Assembly (NCBI RefSeq): GCF_006438965.1
Contig: NZ_RCZM01000005.1
Coordinates: 186,001 to 250,000, forward strand
Origin: Pedococcus bigeumensis
Lineage (GTDB): Bacteria; Actinomycetota; Actinomycetes; Actinomycetales; Dermatophilaceae
Length of the DNA: 64,000 nt
Reading direction: 5' to 3'
Part shown: piece by piece, positions 29,938 to 38,073 of the stretch
How the letters are laid out: every line of letters begins with the position of its first letter
How positions within the stretch are numbered: position 1 is the first letter of the stretch
Notes under the pieces: model-generated
What the model saw: only the letters and a program-made list of their open reading frames with translations
The model's database searches: none
What the model was told of the DNA's origin: nothing
Made by a program: the position numbers and the translations under genes

Positions 29938-31479
29938 TCAGCACTTGGTGTTGTCCGCCGGGACCTTGCCGCTCGTGTAGTAGTCGTTGACCGCGTTGTC
30001 GATGCACTTGTTGGACCGCGTGTAGGCGGTGTGGCCGTCACCGTCGAAGGTCAGCAGCCGCGCGTTGGCGAGCTGGTCACGCTCGCGCACCGCCCACTCG
30101 TAGGGCGTCGCCGGGTCGCGCGTGGTGCCGATGACCACGATCGGTCCGCTGCCCTCGGCGCTGATCTTGCGCGGGCCCGGCCCCTCCTTCACCGGCCAGC
30201 TGCTGCACGTGGCCGCGCCCCACGCCAGCGCCGGGCCGAAGACGGGCGCCTTCACGCTGGCCTTGGCGACGATGTCCTCGTAGAACTTCGCGTCGGGGCG
30301 GCCGGGGGTGTCGAGGCAGCTGATCGCGTAGAACGCCTCGAGCAGGTTGTCGGTGTACCTGCCGGAGGGGTCGCGCCGGGCGTACTGGTCGGCGATCTGC
30401 ATCAGCTGGGTGCCGGTGTCCTTGGTGACGACCTCGCGGATCGCGTCGGTGAGCGCACCCCACGAGCCCTGGTCGTACATCGCCTGCGCGACGCCAAGGG
30501 TCGCCCAGCCCTCCGTGAGCTCGGACTCACGCCCGTCGCGCATCGGCACGGGAGTCACGTCGAGCCGCTTGAGCAGGTCGCCGAGCCCCGACATCACCTG
30601 AGACTCGGAGTCACCGATCGGGCAGTCGCCGCTGGCGACGCAGTCCTTGGCCCAGGCGTGCGCCGCACGCTCGAAGCCCTCGGCCTGGCCCACGGCACCC
30701 TCCTCGGCGCTCAGGTCGGGCGGGAGGACGCCGTCGAGGACGAAGCGTCCGACCAGCTTCGGGAACAGCCCTGCATAGACCGCCCCGAGCTGGGTGCCGT
30801 AGGACTTGCCGAGGTAGTTGAGCTTGGCGTCCCCGAGGGCGGACCGGAGGATGTCCATGTCCTTGGCCGTGTCGATGGTGGAGATGTGGCCCAGGAGGGG
30901 GCCGGTGCGCTGGAGGCAGCCCTCGCCGAGCACCTTCATCGACCCGAGGTACTTGGCCACCTCGGTGGCGTCATCGGGCGTCGGGTCCTGGGCGAGGAAG
31001 CCGTCCATCTCCTCGTCGGAGAGGCAGTCGACCGGGCTCGAGCGCTGCACCCCCCGCGGGTCGAAGCCGACGACGTCGAAGCGTTGGCGCACCGGTTTGC
31101 CCACGATGAAGTCGGCCGCCCGGGCGTAGTCGATCCCCGAGGCGCCGGGGCCGCCCGGGTTCACGACCAGCGAGCCCAGTCGCTGCGACTTCTTCGACGC
31201 GCGCACCCGCAGCAGCTGGATGGTGATCGCCTCGCCGTCGGGCTTGGCGTAGTCCATCGGGACCGACAGACCGGCGCACTCCCCGCCCGCACAGCTCTTC
31301 CAGTCCAACGTCTGGCCGTAGAACTTCGCGAGGCCCTCGGCCCCTGGCGGTGGCGTGCGCTCCGTGCTCGGCAGCGGGGTCGCGGCTTGCTCAGAATCGC
31401 CGGTCAGCAGGGAACAGCCGGACAGGCTGACTGCCAGCGCGGCGGCAGCGGCCACCAGTACTCGTCCCTTCACCGTCAT
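29938..31479 (-). CDS. Secreted lipoprotein alpha/beta hydrolase, TAP-like tripeptidyl aminopeptidase
   Basis: A 513-residue exported enzyme. The signal peptide ends in a lipobox-like LSGCSLL, so it is probably a membrane-anchored lipoprotein. The hydrolase fold has the nucleophile in YLGKSYGTQLGAVYAG near residue 225. A C-terminal TAP-like domain carries the acid in TTRDPATP and the His in DGDGHTAY. Relatives are Streptomyces SlpD/SlpE and tripeptidyl aminopeptidases that cleave small peptides outside the cell. ATG 31479 starts right at the signal peptide. The last residues hold two cysteines that may form a disulfide. Confidence 0.9.
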   Translation of the reverse strand: MTVKGRVLVAAAAALAVSLSGCSLLTGDSEQAATPLPSTERTPPPGAEGLAKFYGQTLDWKSCAGGECAGLSVPMDYAKPDGEAITIQLLRVRASKKSQRLGSLVVNPGGPGASGIDYARAADFIVGKPVRQRFDVVGFDPRGVQRSSPVDCLSDEEMDGFLAQDPTPDDATEVAKYLGSMKVLGEGCLQRTGPLLGHISTIDTAKDMDILRSALGDAKLNYLGKSYGTQLGAVYAGLFPKLVGRFVLDGVLPPDLSAEEGAVGQAEGFERAAHAWAKDCVASGDCPIGDSESQVMSGLGDLLKRLDVTPVPMRDGRESELTEGWATLGVAQAMYDQGSWGALTDAIREVVTKDTGTQLMQIADQYARRDPSGRYTDNLLEAFYAISCLDTPGRPDAKFYEDIVAKASVKAPVFGPALAWGAATCSSWPVKEGPGPRKISAEGSGPIVVIGTTRDPATPYEWAVRERDQLANARLLTFDGDGHTAYTRSNKCIDNAVNDYYTSGKVPADNTKC

Positions 31480-31513
31480 GCGCTCGACGGTATCCCGGCC
31501 TGCTGGCGACGGC

Positions 31514-32653
31514 TCACCGCGGCACGCGAAGTGAGATCGCCATCGCCTCCAGCGCCAGCAGCGGCGCGACGTTGAGACCGATCCGTTCCCGAGCCGTGCC
31601 GATGGCATCCATCGCCAGGAGCAGCTGCTCGGCACTCATCGACCGGGCCACCCCCTGCACGATGGGCAGGCTGTCCTGGTTGACCAGTCCGAGGGCCGCG
31701 CCACTGTGCAGGATGAGCGCGTCACGGTAGACCGACAGCAGGTCGACGAGCGACCGGTCGAGGACGTCGCGCGAGTGCCGCGTGGCCCGGGCCTTCTGGT
31801 CCTTCTCCAGCCCCGAGAGCTGGCTGCGGATGTGCGGCGGCTGGGTGCGCGCCGACGGGTCCGCCCCCAGCACCTCCATGAGCCGCTGTCGCTCCGCGGA
31901 GTCACGCTCGGAGGCGGCCGCCGTGGACTCCTCGTCGGCGATCGAGGCGAGGTCTGCGGCGGCACCGATCGCGTCACCGACCCCGTGGATCCGGCCAGCC
32001 AGGCTGATCACGTCGCGGCGCCGGATCCGGGCACCCTCGTCGCGGGCCAGCCGCCGGGCGAGGCCCACGTGGCTCTGGGCCGCCCGCGCGGCATACATCG
32101 CCATCGGCATCTCGACCCCGTCGCGGCGGTTGAGCAGCTCGGCCACCGCCTCGGCGGGGGGCGTGCGAAGCCGGACGTGCCGCGAGCGCGACCGGATGGT
32201 GATGACGACGTCCTCCAGCGACGGGGCGCAGAGGATCCACACGGTGCGGGCCACCGGCTCCTCGATGGCCTTGAGCAGCGCGTCGGCGGCACGCTCGGTC
32301 AGGCGGTCGGCATCCTCGATGATGATGACCCGCCACGGACCCACCGACGGCCGCAGGGCCGACATCGCAGCCAGCTCGCGAGCCTGCTCGACCTTGATCG
32401 AAAGTCCTTCAGTGGCAATGACATCCACGTCTGCGTGGGTGCCGTCCACGGCCGTGCGGCACTCGCGGCACTCGCCGCAGCCGTGCTGCGGGCACTCCAG
32501 CGCGGCGGCGAAGGCGCGCGCCGCCACCGATCGCCCTGACCCGGGCGGTCCGGTGAGCAACCAGGCATGGGTCATCGCGGTGGTGTCGGTGACCGCCCGC
32601 TGCAGGGTGGCGACAGCCGTGTCCTGGCCGATGACGTCGCGCCACACGGTCAC
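31514..32653 (-). CDS. holB: DNA polymerase III delta' subunit
   Basis: A 379-residue clamp-loader subunit. The degenerate Walker A GPPGSGRSVAARAF has Arg in place of Lys, as usual for delta', which does not hydrolyse ATP. A zinc-binding knuckle follows (CPQHGCGECREC), then the acidic Walker B-like IIEDADRL and the arginine-rich C-terminal collar. It assembles with gamma/tau and delta to load the sliding clamp. GTG 32653 overlaps the tmk stop (GTGA), so holB is translated from the tmk transcript. Confidence 0.93.
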   Translation of the reverse strand: MTVWRDVIGQDTAVATLQRAVTDTTAMTHAWLLTGPPGSGRSVAARAFAAALECPQHGCGECRECRTAVDGTHADVDVIATEGLSIKVEQARELAAMSALRPSVGPWRVIIIEDADRLTERAADALLKAIEEPVARTVWILCAPSLEDVVITIRSRSRHVRLRTPPAEAVAELLNRRDGVEMPMAMYAARAAQSHVGLARRLARDEGARIRRRDVISLAGRIHGVGDAIGAAADLASIADEESTAAASERDSAERQRLMEVLGADPSARTQPPHIRSQLSGLEKDQKARATRHSRDVLDRSLVDLLSVYRDALILHSGAALGLVNQDSLPIVQGVARSMSAEQLLLAMDAIGTARERIGLNVAPLLALEAMAISLRVPR

Positions 32654-33267
32654 GGCAGGGCCCCCATGGCGCGCAGCCGCTCGAGCACCTGCGCGTGGAT
32701 CTCGTCAGGTGCGTGCGTGCCGTCCACCACGATGTAGCGCTGCGGGTTGCCCTGGGCCATCGCCAGGTAGTGCGCGCGGATCGCGTCGTGGAAGGTGTCC
32801 TCCTCGGCCTCGAGCCGGTCGTGGACGTCGCCGCGTCGGCGGCGGCCCTCCTGCGCCGACACGTCGACGACGACGGTCAGGTCGGGCACCAGGTCGTCGA
32901 CCGCCCACATGTTGAGGTCGTGGATCTCCTGGGCACCGAGGTCACGGCCCGCTCCTTGGTAGGCGACGGCCGAGTCCGTGTAGCGGTCGGTCAGCACCAC
33001 CTCGCCACGATCGAGTGCGGGCCGGATCAGCTGGTCGACGTGGTGCGCCTTGTCGGCAGCGAACAGCAGCGCCTCGGCCCGTGGCGCCACGTGCGCACCG
33101 TGCAGCACCAGGTCGCGGATCTCCCGGCCGAGGTCGGTGCCACCGGGCTGACGGGTGATCGTCACCGTGCGCCCAGCGGTCTCGAAGGCCTCGCGGAGCA
33201 GGGCCACCTGGGTGGACTTGCCCGCGCCGTCGCCGCCCTCGAAGGCGATGAAGAGTCCGTCGGTCAC
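32650..33267 (-). CDS. tmk: Thymidylate kinase
   Basis: A 205-residue dTMP kinase with P-loop FEGGDGAGKSTQ at residues 8-19, the DRYTDSAVAYQGAGR segment near 95-110 that binds the dTMP phosphate, and the lid EGRRRRGDVHDRLEAEE near 150. It makes dTDP for DNA synthesis. It starts at GTG 33267. The tmk-holB order is common in actinobacteria. A terminator hairpin lies upstream, closing the LAxTG gene transcript. Confidence 0.95.
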   Translation of the reverse strand: MTDGLFIAFEGGDGAGKSTQVALLREAFETAGRTVTITRQPGGTDLGREIRDLVLHGAHVAPRAEALLFAADKAHHVDQLIRPALDRGEVVLTDRYTDSAVAYQGAGRDLGAQEIHDLNMWAVDDLVPDLTVVVDVSAQEGRRRRGDVHDRLEAEEDTFHDAIRAHYLAMAQGNPQRYIVVDGTHAPDEIHAQVLERLRAMGALP

Positions 33268-33308
33268 GGGGCGAGCCTAGGCCAGCAGGCGGACAGGCCC
33301 CACGCGCG

Positions 33309-33347
33309 AGGTATGCCGCGTGGCCGGCTCGGCCACGCGGCATACCT
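33309..33347. terminator. Terminator with perfect 18-bp arms containing GTATGCCG
   Basis: Arms AGGTATGCCGCGTGGCCG (33309-33326) and its exact inverse (33330-33347) with a 3-base loop. It lies downstream of the LAxTG gene (minus) and upstream of tmk. Confidence 0.8.
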
Positions 33348-33349
33348 GT

Positions 33350-33391
33350 CGTTGGTCAGCGCAGGACGCTCGTTGGTCAGCGCAGGACGCG
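33350..33391. repeat. 21-bp tandem duplication at the 3' end of the LAxTG gene
   Basis: CGTTGGTCAGCGCAGGACGC plus one base occurs twice head to tail (33350-33370 and 33371-33391). The gene-proximal copy holds the real stop codon; the distal copy repeats the last codons and the stop outside the gene. Confidence 0.85.
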
Positions 33392-34237
33392 GCGGGCCCG
33401 GTGGGCGCCCACCCCGAGCACCAGCAGGCCGGCACCGAGCGCCACCAGAGGCGCGTTGTCCGAGCCCGTGTTGGCCAGGGTCGGATCCTGCACGGCCGGG
33501 ACCGCAGCGGCCGCGGGAGCGGCCAGGATCGTGAACTCGCCCAGGCCGAACGCCGTGGGGGCGGCCGCGACAAGGGTCTCCATGCCGAAGGCCGTACCGG
33601 CGTCGACGCCACAGGCGATGACGGCGATGGCCGGACCCGGCTTGACACCCTTGGTCGGGATCTTGGAGGTGTAGCTGACCGCACCGCTGGCGGCCGGCGT
33701 CACGGTCTTGGACAGGAACGGGTCATCGTCGTCCTCGCCACCGGCCGCCACCGAGGCGACCGTCGTGCCGGCCGGGCAGAGGCCGCTGATGGTGAACGGC
33801 GCGCCGATGCGAACCTTGGACGGGGAGACGGTGACTTCGAAGACCTTGATGTCGGTGGGGAAGACGAAGACCTCCTCGGACGCGCTGCCGATCGGGTCGA
33901 CCGAGCCGTAGGCGAAGCAGTCGACGCTCGCCGTGGCGACGTCGTCGACGGCGTCGGAGATGTCGAGGCTGGTGCTCCAGGCACCGTCGTTGGCAAGGTC
34001 GACGGACTTCTCTGCGACCGTGTCGCCATCCTGCTCGAACGCGACGACGGCGGTGGTGGCGCCGGGCGCGCAGGTGCCGGACACCTGCAGCGGCTGGTCG
34101 GCAAAGACCACGCCGTCCTCGTTCTGCACGACGATGGTGGTGGCCGGTACCGCCTGGGCCGCGCCGGCCACGAGGACCGCACCACCCAGGGACAGGGCCA
34201 CAACGGCCACGGACATGCGGACATGGGCAGAGCGCAC
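33377..34237 (-). CDS. Secreted surface protein with LAxTG sortase signal
   Basis: A 286-residue protein with an N-terminal signal peptide (VAVVALSLGGAVLVAGAAQA). About 210 residues of beta-rich, Ala/Val/Thr sequence follow, with two similar halves each holding one Cys pair region and a segment resembling APFTISGLCPAGTTV. The end is a wall-sorting signal: LANTG, a hydrophobic helix (ALGAGLLVLGVGA) and RRVLR. LAxTG is the substrate type of class E actinobacterial sortases. No sortase lies nearby. GTG 34237 is chosen because GCGAGG precedes it. The function is unknown; it may be a structural or adhesive wall protein. Confidence 0.8.
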   Translation of the reverse strand: MRSAHVRMSVAVVALSLGGAVLVAGAAQAVPATTIVVQNEDGVVFADQPLQVSGTCAPGATTAVVAFEQDGDTVAEKSVDLANDGAWSTSLDISDAVDDVATASVDCFAYGSVDPIGSASEEVFVFPTDIKVFEVTVSPSKVRIGAPFTISGLCPAGTTVASVAAGGEDDDDPFLSKTVTPAASGAVSYTSKIPTKGVKPGPAIAVIACGVDAGTAFGMETLVAAAPTAFGLGEFTILAAPAAAAVPAVQDPTLANTGSDNAPLVALGAGLLVLGVGAHRARRVLR

Positions 34238-34350
34238 TGAGATACCTCGCAAAGTGTGGATGGATCGAACCCCTCGCGCGAGAAGGTATCGGCCAGACCA
34301 CCCATCCGGGTGCGTCTGCCCGATTTCGGGACCATTGAGACCAGATCGTG

Positions 34351-35313
34351 TCAGCCGGGGGCAGGGCACGACCGGCTGCGCAGGGGCTGGAGGGCCTGCC
34401 TGGTCTCGGGGGTGACAAAGGCGAACGGCACCTCCGTGCCGCTGAGTCGGGCCGGCACCGACACGAGGCGGTTCGCCCGCGTGGCCGCACCGAGCGCGTC
34501 GCCGAGGCGAAGGAGCTCGGCGGCACCGAGGCCACGGTCGCGGCGCAGCCGCGGGCCGACCTCCCACGCCCCGCGCTGCACCGACATGGGGTCGTCGAGA
34601 TGCGCCCGCACCTGGGTCAGCACCTCGACGGCATGACTCGTGCGCGTCGGGTCGGACGTGGCATCGGGCACCCATCGACCGTCCACGAGCACCTCGGGAT
34701 GGCGGGACCGCACCCAGGCCAAGGCCTGCCGACCGTGGAGACGGTGCAGTCCCGGCTGCTCGAGCGACAGGGCGGCCCAGCGGTCCCGGACGGGAGCCGC
34801 GGTCCGCACGGTGACCGGTCCGGTGCTGTCGACGAGCCCGACGAGGGCATCCATGTCTGCGATGAGGACGTGGTCGACCCCCACGCCGACATCGCTGCAG
34901 AGGCTGTCGACGATCGCCTGGGGGCCGTCCTGGAGGGAGAGGCCGAGCCGGTGCGGCCGGTCCCGCTGCTGACCGACGTAGAGGTCGCGCGGGAGCGAGT
35001 AGACACTGGGCCGCCCGTCCACCGGCACCCTCAGCACCAGCACCAGGTCGGCGCGCTCGCCGGATGGTTGGTTGCCGTCGCGGTACCGCGCCCGGTCGGC
35101 CGTCGTGAGCCGCTCGCGGGAGTCGGAGGCGAGGAGGAGGTAGCTCGTCCCCTCCCCCGAACCAGGAGCGGCCACCGCGACCGTCGGCATGCGGTGCACG
35201 ACCCAGAGCGCGTCGCCCACCGCCGCCACGACGACCGTCAGCGCGGCAACGGCGCCCAGCAGCGCTACCCGGCGCAGCCGGCGGTGGCCTGCTCGGGCGG
35301 GGTCACGGGGCAC
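34351..35313 (-). CDS. LytR-CpsA-Psr (LCP) family protein
   Basis: A 320-residue protein with one N-terminal membrane helix (LLGAVAALTVVVAAVGDALWV) and an extracellular LCP domain: LLLASDSRERLTTADRARYR, RADLVLVLRVPVDG, YSLPRDLYV and GRQALAWVRSRH. The conserved Asp/Arg residues that bind the polyprenyl pyrophosphate are present. LCP enzymes attach glycopolymers to peptidoglycan. It starts at GTG 35313. A 22-bp tandem repeat lies just upstream in the presumed promoter region. Confidence 0.9.
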   Translation of the reverse strand: MPRDPARAGHRRLRRVALLGAVAALTVVVAAVGDALWVVHRMPTVAVAAPGSGEGTSYLLLASDSRERLTTADRARYRDGNQPSGERADLVLVLRVPVDGRPSVYSLPRDLYVGQQRDRPHRLGLSLQDGPQAIVDSLCSDVGVGVDHVLIADMDALVGLVDSTGPVTVRTAAPVRDRWAALSLEQPGLHRLHGRQALAWVRSRHPEVLVDGRWVPDATSDPTRTSHAVEVLTQVRAHLDDPMSVQRGAWEVGPRLRRDRGLGAAELLRLGDALGAATRANRLVSVPARLSGTEVPFAFVTPETRQALQPLRSRSCPAPG

Positions 35314-35338
35314 AGCGCCACAGTCTGGACCATCGCCG

Positions 35339-35382
35339 GTGCGGCTGGTGCTGCTCGGCGGTGCGGCTGGTGCTGCTCGGCA
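35339..35382. repeat. Two 22-bp direct repeats upstream of the LCP gene
   Basis: GTGCGGCTGGTGCTGCTCGG plus two bases occurs twice in tandem (35339-35360, 35361-35382), with a partial third GCTGCTCGGC at about 35402. The 22-bp period is close to two helical turns. The repeats begin 26 bp before the LCP start. Confidence 0.75.
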
Positions 35383-35415
35383 GCATTCCGCGTACGCCCG
35401 GCGCTGCTCGGCCGT

Positions 35416-36039
35416 TCAGGCGTCCGTGTCGAGATGGTCGCGGGCCCACAGGGCGGCGCTCGTCCGGTCGACCACACCGATCTGGCGGAAGACCTTGCCC
35501 AGGTGTGCCTTGACGGTGCGTTCGGTGATGCCCAGCGCCCGGCCGATCTGCTTGTTGGCCAGCCCGTCGGCGACCAGCCGCAGCACCTGCTGCTCGCGAG
35601 GACTCAGCCCGTCGGCCGGTCGCCCCGCCTGTGCCGGCAGGAGCACTCTGGCCACTCGGGGGTCGAGGGGCACATGGCCGGCGGCTGCTGCCCGCACGGC
35701 GCCGAGCAGCTCGGCGGGTTCGCAGTCCTTGAGCTGGTAGCCGACCGCGCCCGCCTCGAGCGCCTCGCTGACGCGGCGGCGGTCGGAGAAGGAGGTGAGG
35801 ATGACCACCTTGGCGTCGGGCACGGCGGCCAGCAGCTCACGGGTGGCTTCGGCGCCGTCCATCACCGGCATCGACAGGTCCATGAGCACGACGTCCGGCC
35901 GGGTCTCGACCGCGACGGTGCGCGCCTCGCGACCATCGCCCGCCTGACCCACCACCGTGACGTCGTCGCTGGCCTCGAGCAGAGCAGCGAGGCCGGTGCG
36001 CACCATGGCGTGGTCGTCCACCACGAGCACCCGGATCAC
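35416..36039 (-). CDS. NarL/LuxR-type response regulator
   Basis: A 207-residue regulator. The receiver has VVDDHAMVRTGL and the phospho-acceptor Asp in VVLMDLSMPVMDG near residue 54. The C-terminal LuxR-type HTH reads LSPREQQVLRLVADGLANKQIGRALGITERTVKAHL. GTG 36039 overlaps the sensor-kinase stop (GTGA), so it is the partner of that kinase. The target genes are unknown; the LCP gene downstream on the same strand and the secreted repeat protein upstream are candidates. Confidence 0.93.
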   Translation of the reverse strand: MIRVLVVDDHAMVRTGLAALLEASDDVTVVGQAGDGREARTVAVETRPDVVLMDLSMPVMDGAEATRELLAAVPDAKVVILTSFSDRRRVSEALEAGAVGYQLKDCEPAELLGAVRAAAAGHVPLDPRVARVLLPAQAGRPADGLSPREQQVLRLVADGLANKQIGRALGITERTVKAHLGKVFRQIGVVDRTSAALWARDHLDTDA

Positions 36040-37454
36040 GCCGTGCCGCCCGGCTCGACGGCGAGCCGCCAGTGGGTGCCGGAGCCGGGCCGGGAGGCGA
36101 CCTGGAGGTCGGCACCTGCGTCGCTCGCGAGGTCGGCCAGCACCCGCAGGCCGAAGTGGCCGCCCTCCGGGTCATCGAGCCGTGCGGTGTCGAAACCCGG
36201 GCCGTCGTCGAGGACGTCGAGGACGACCCGGTCGTCCTCGCGGGCGAGCCGGATCGTCGCGGTGCACGGGGCGGCGTGGGTGGCACTGTTGCGCAGGCAC
36301 TCCTGGGCCACGCGGTAGACGAGACGCTCCTCGTCCTGCCCCAGCCCGAGGTCGTCCGCGTCGGCCACGTCGAGGTGCACCGTGAGCCCGCGCGACGCAC
36401 CCGTCTGCGCGAGGTCCGCGAGCGCGGTGGCGAGCCCGGAGCTGGCCAGGCTCGGGGGGTAGATGTCGACGAGCAGGCTCCGCAGCGTGCGGATGTTGCC
36501 GCGCACCGAGGCAGCCAGCCCGCGCAGGTCGTCCGCCATCCGTGGCTGCCCCGACGACTCCGCCTTGGCCGCCGACCCTGCAGCAACGAAGGCCGAGGCC
36601 ACCAGCTCCTGGACGGGACCGTCGTGGAGGGTTGCCGCTATCCGCCGGCGCTCGGCGTCGGAGGCCTCCACCGTGCGTTCGAGCAGGCGCTCGCGCTGGC
36701 GCTGGGCCTCGCCGAGCCGGCGCAACAGGCGCCACAGGATGGGCGCTGTCAGGACGACGAGCATCAGCAGGCTGCTGACCGTGACACCGGCGAAGCCGCG
36801 CCACAGCTGACCGCTGCGCTCCCTGACCGAGTCGTACGGGGAGTACGTCTCGAAGAGCAGCTCGCGGCCGCTCGGGGTCCACACCGGGCGGTAGACCTCG
36901 AGCGCTCGCCCACCGGTCTCGAACTCGTTCTCCGACGAGTCGAGCTCGGACACCTCCGCCTTGGTCTGGGGCTGGGAGATCGCGAGGCGCTGGTTGTCGC
37001 TGAGGGGGAACGTCCGGCCCACCAGCTGGGGCTCGTCGGCGTAGAGGACCTGACCCGTGGGCGACCACAGCTTCACCCTGGTGATCCGAGCCCCGAGGAC
37101 CCGCTCGCGGACCACGGCATCCATCGCCGCCACCGCGGCGGGGTCGCCGTCGGCCAGCCCATCGGTCAGGGATGGGGTGATCACCGCCTCGGCCAGGACG
37201 TCGGCGATCGTCGCGGCATCGGTCACCGCTTCGCGCTCGGCGAGGCGCTGGGCGGCCCACGAACCGAGGAGTCCAACCACCAGCAGCACCACGGCGAGGC
37301 CGGCGCCGACCTGAATGAGCACCCGCCGCGGGTTGACCGGCGCCTGCGCTGCCGCCGTCTCCCGTCGACGCGAGACCGTCACCCAAGGAGCAGCCTCAGC
37401 CGCCTCGACGCTCAGGGGCTGCGTCGAGGCGACCGGGGTGGTGCTGTGGTCCAT
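36036..37454 (-). CDS. Sensor histidine kinase, HisKA_3 type, with extracellular sensor
   Basis: A 472-residue kinase. A Thr/Ala-rich cytosolic N terminus leads to one helix near 45-68 (IQVGAGLAVVLLVVGLLGSWAA). An extracellular single-Cache-like sensor (~70-220) includes LWSPTGQVLYADEPQLVG. A second helix lies near 225-245. The HisKA_3 motif RRRIAATLHDGPVQEL carries the phospho-His near 289, and HATPase has ECLRNSATHA and LDDGPGFD. It pairs with the overlapping response regulator. The ATG follows the TGA of the upstream secreted-protein gene directly (TGAATG), so these three genes are translationally coupled. Confidence 0.92.
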   Translation of the reverse strand: MDHSTTPVASTQPLSVEAAEAAPWVTVSRRRETAAAQAPVNPRRVLIQVGAGLAVVLLVVGLLGSWAAQRLAEREAVTDAATIADVLAEAVITPSLTDGLADGDPAAVAAMDAVVRERVLGARITRVKLWSPTGQVLYADEPQLVGRTFPLSDNQRLAISQPQTKAEVSELDSSENEFETGGRALEVYRPVWTPSGRELLFETYSPYDSVRERSGQLWRGFAGVTVSSLLMLVVLTAPILWRLLRRLGEAQRQRERLLERTVEASDAERRRIAATLHDGPVQELVASAFVAAGSAAKAESSGQPRMADDLRGLAASVRGNIRTLRSLLVDIYPPSLASSGLATALADLAQTGASRGLTVHLDVADADDLGLGQDEERLVYRVAQECLRNSATHAAPCTATIRLAREDDRVVLDVLDDGPGFDTARLDDPEGGHFGLRVLADLASDAGADLQVASRPGSGTHWRLAVEPGGTA

Positions 37455-37988
37455 TCAGTCGTCGCTTCCGTGGCCGCCGTGGTCGTCGGACCCGCTGTCG
37501 TCGGAGCCGGAGTGTCCCGAGCTGCCGGAACCCGAGTCGTCCGAACCCGAGTGGCCCGAACCGCTGCTGGTTGAGCTGTCATCCGAACCCGAACCCGAGC
37601 CCGAACCTGAGCTGTCGTCCGAACCCGAGCCTGCGCCGCCGGAGCCGGAGTCGCGGTCGTCGCCGGGCTCGGTGCGCTGGTCGCGTGGGGTGTCGCCGCC
37701 GTGGTCGTCGCCGGCCTCGGTCGTGCTGGTTCCGCTCGGGGTGGCGGTCCTCGTCGAGGTCGCCGACCGGTCGTCGCGGTCGTCACCGGGCTCGGTGCGC
37801 TGGTCGCGGGGCGTGTCGCCGCCATGGTCGTCCGTGGTGGTCGCCGGGCTGGTGGGCGTGACCACCTGCGCACTGGCAGGCACACGGACGGGCACCGCCT
37901 GGGAGAACGAGGCGTTGCCCCACAGCCCGACCGCTGCCGGGACAAGAGCGGCCAATAGGGCGGCCAGGGTGATCGTGGTGCGCTTCAT
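37455..37988 (-). CDS. Exported Ser/Gly/Asp-rich repeat protein coupled to a two-component system
   Basis: A 177-residue protein. The signal segment is TITLAALLAALVPAAVGLWG, then ~35 residues rich in Val/Ala/Thr. Two copies of a 20-residue unit (DDHGGDTPRDQRTEPGDDRD) follow, separated by a Thr/Ser linker, and the last ~70 residues are almost only Ser, Gly and Asp with scattered His. No known domain is visible. The acidic His/Asp repeats could bind divalent cations. ATG 37988 has GGAAGGA six bases upstream. Its stop touches the sensor-kinase start, which suggests a regulatory or ligand-presenting role for the kinase. Confidence 0.7.
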   Translation of the reverse strand: MKRTTITLAALLAALVPAAVGLWGNASFSQAVPVRVPASAQVVTPTSPATTTDDHGGDTPRDQRTEPGDDRDDRSATSTRTATPSGTSTTEAGDDHGGDTPRDQRTEPGDDRDSGSGGAGSGSDDSSGSGSGSGSDDSSTSSGSGHSGSDDSGSGSSGHSGSDDSGSDDHGGHGSDD

Positions 37989-38073
37989 GATGGATCCTTC
38001 CGTGTAGGAGTGTGACGGATCCACAGTGCGGTCGGGTCATGGCCGCGCGATATTGGGCGATGGTCGTAGTACC

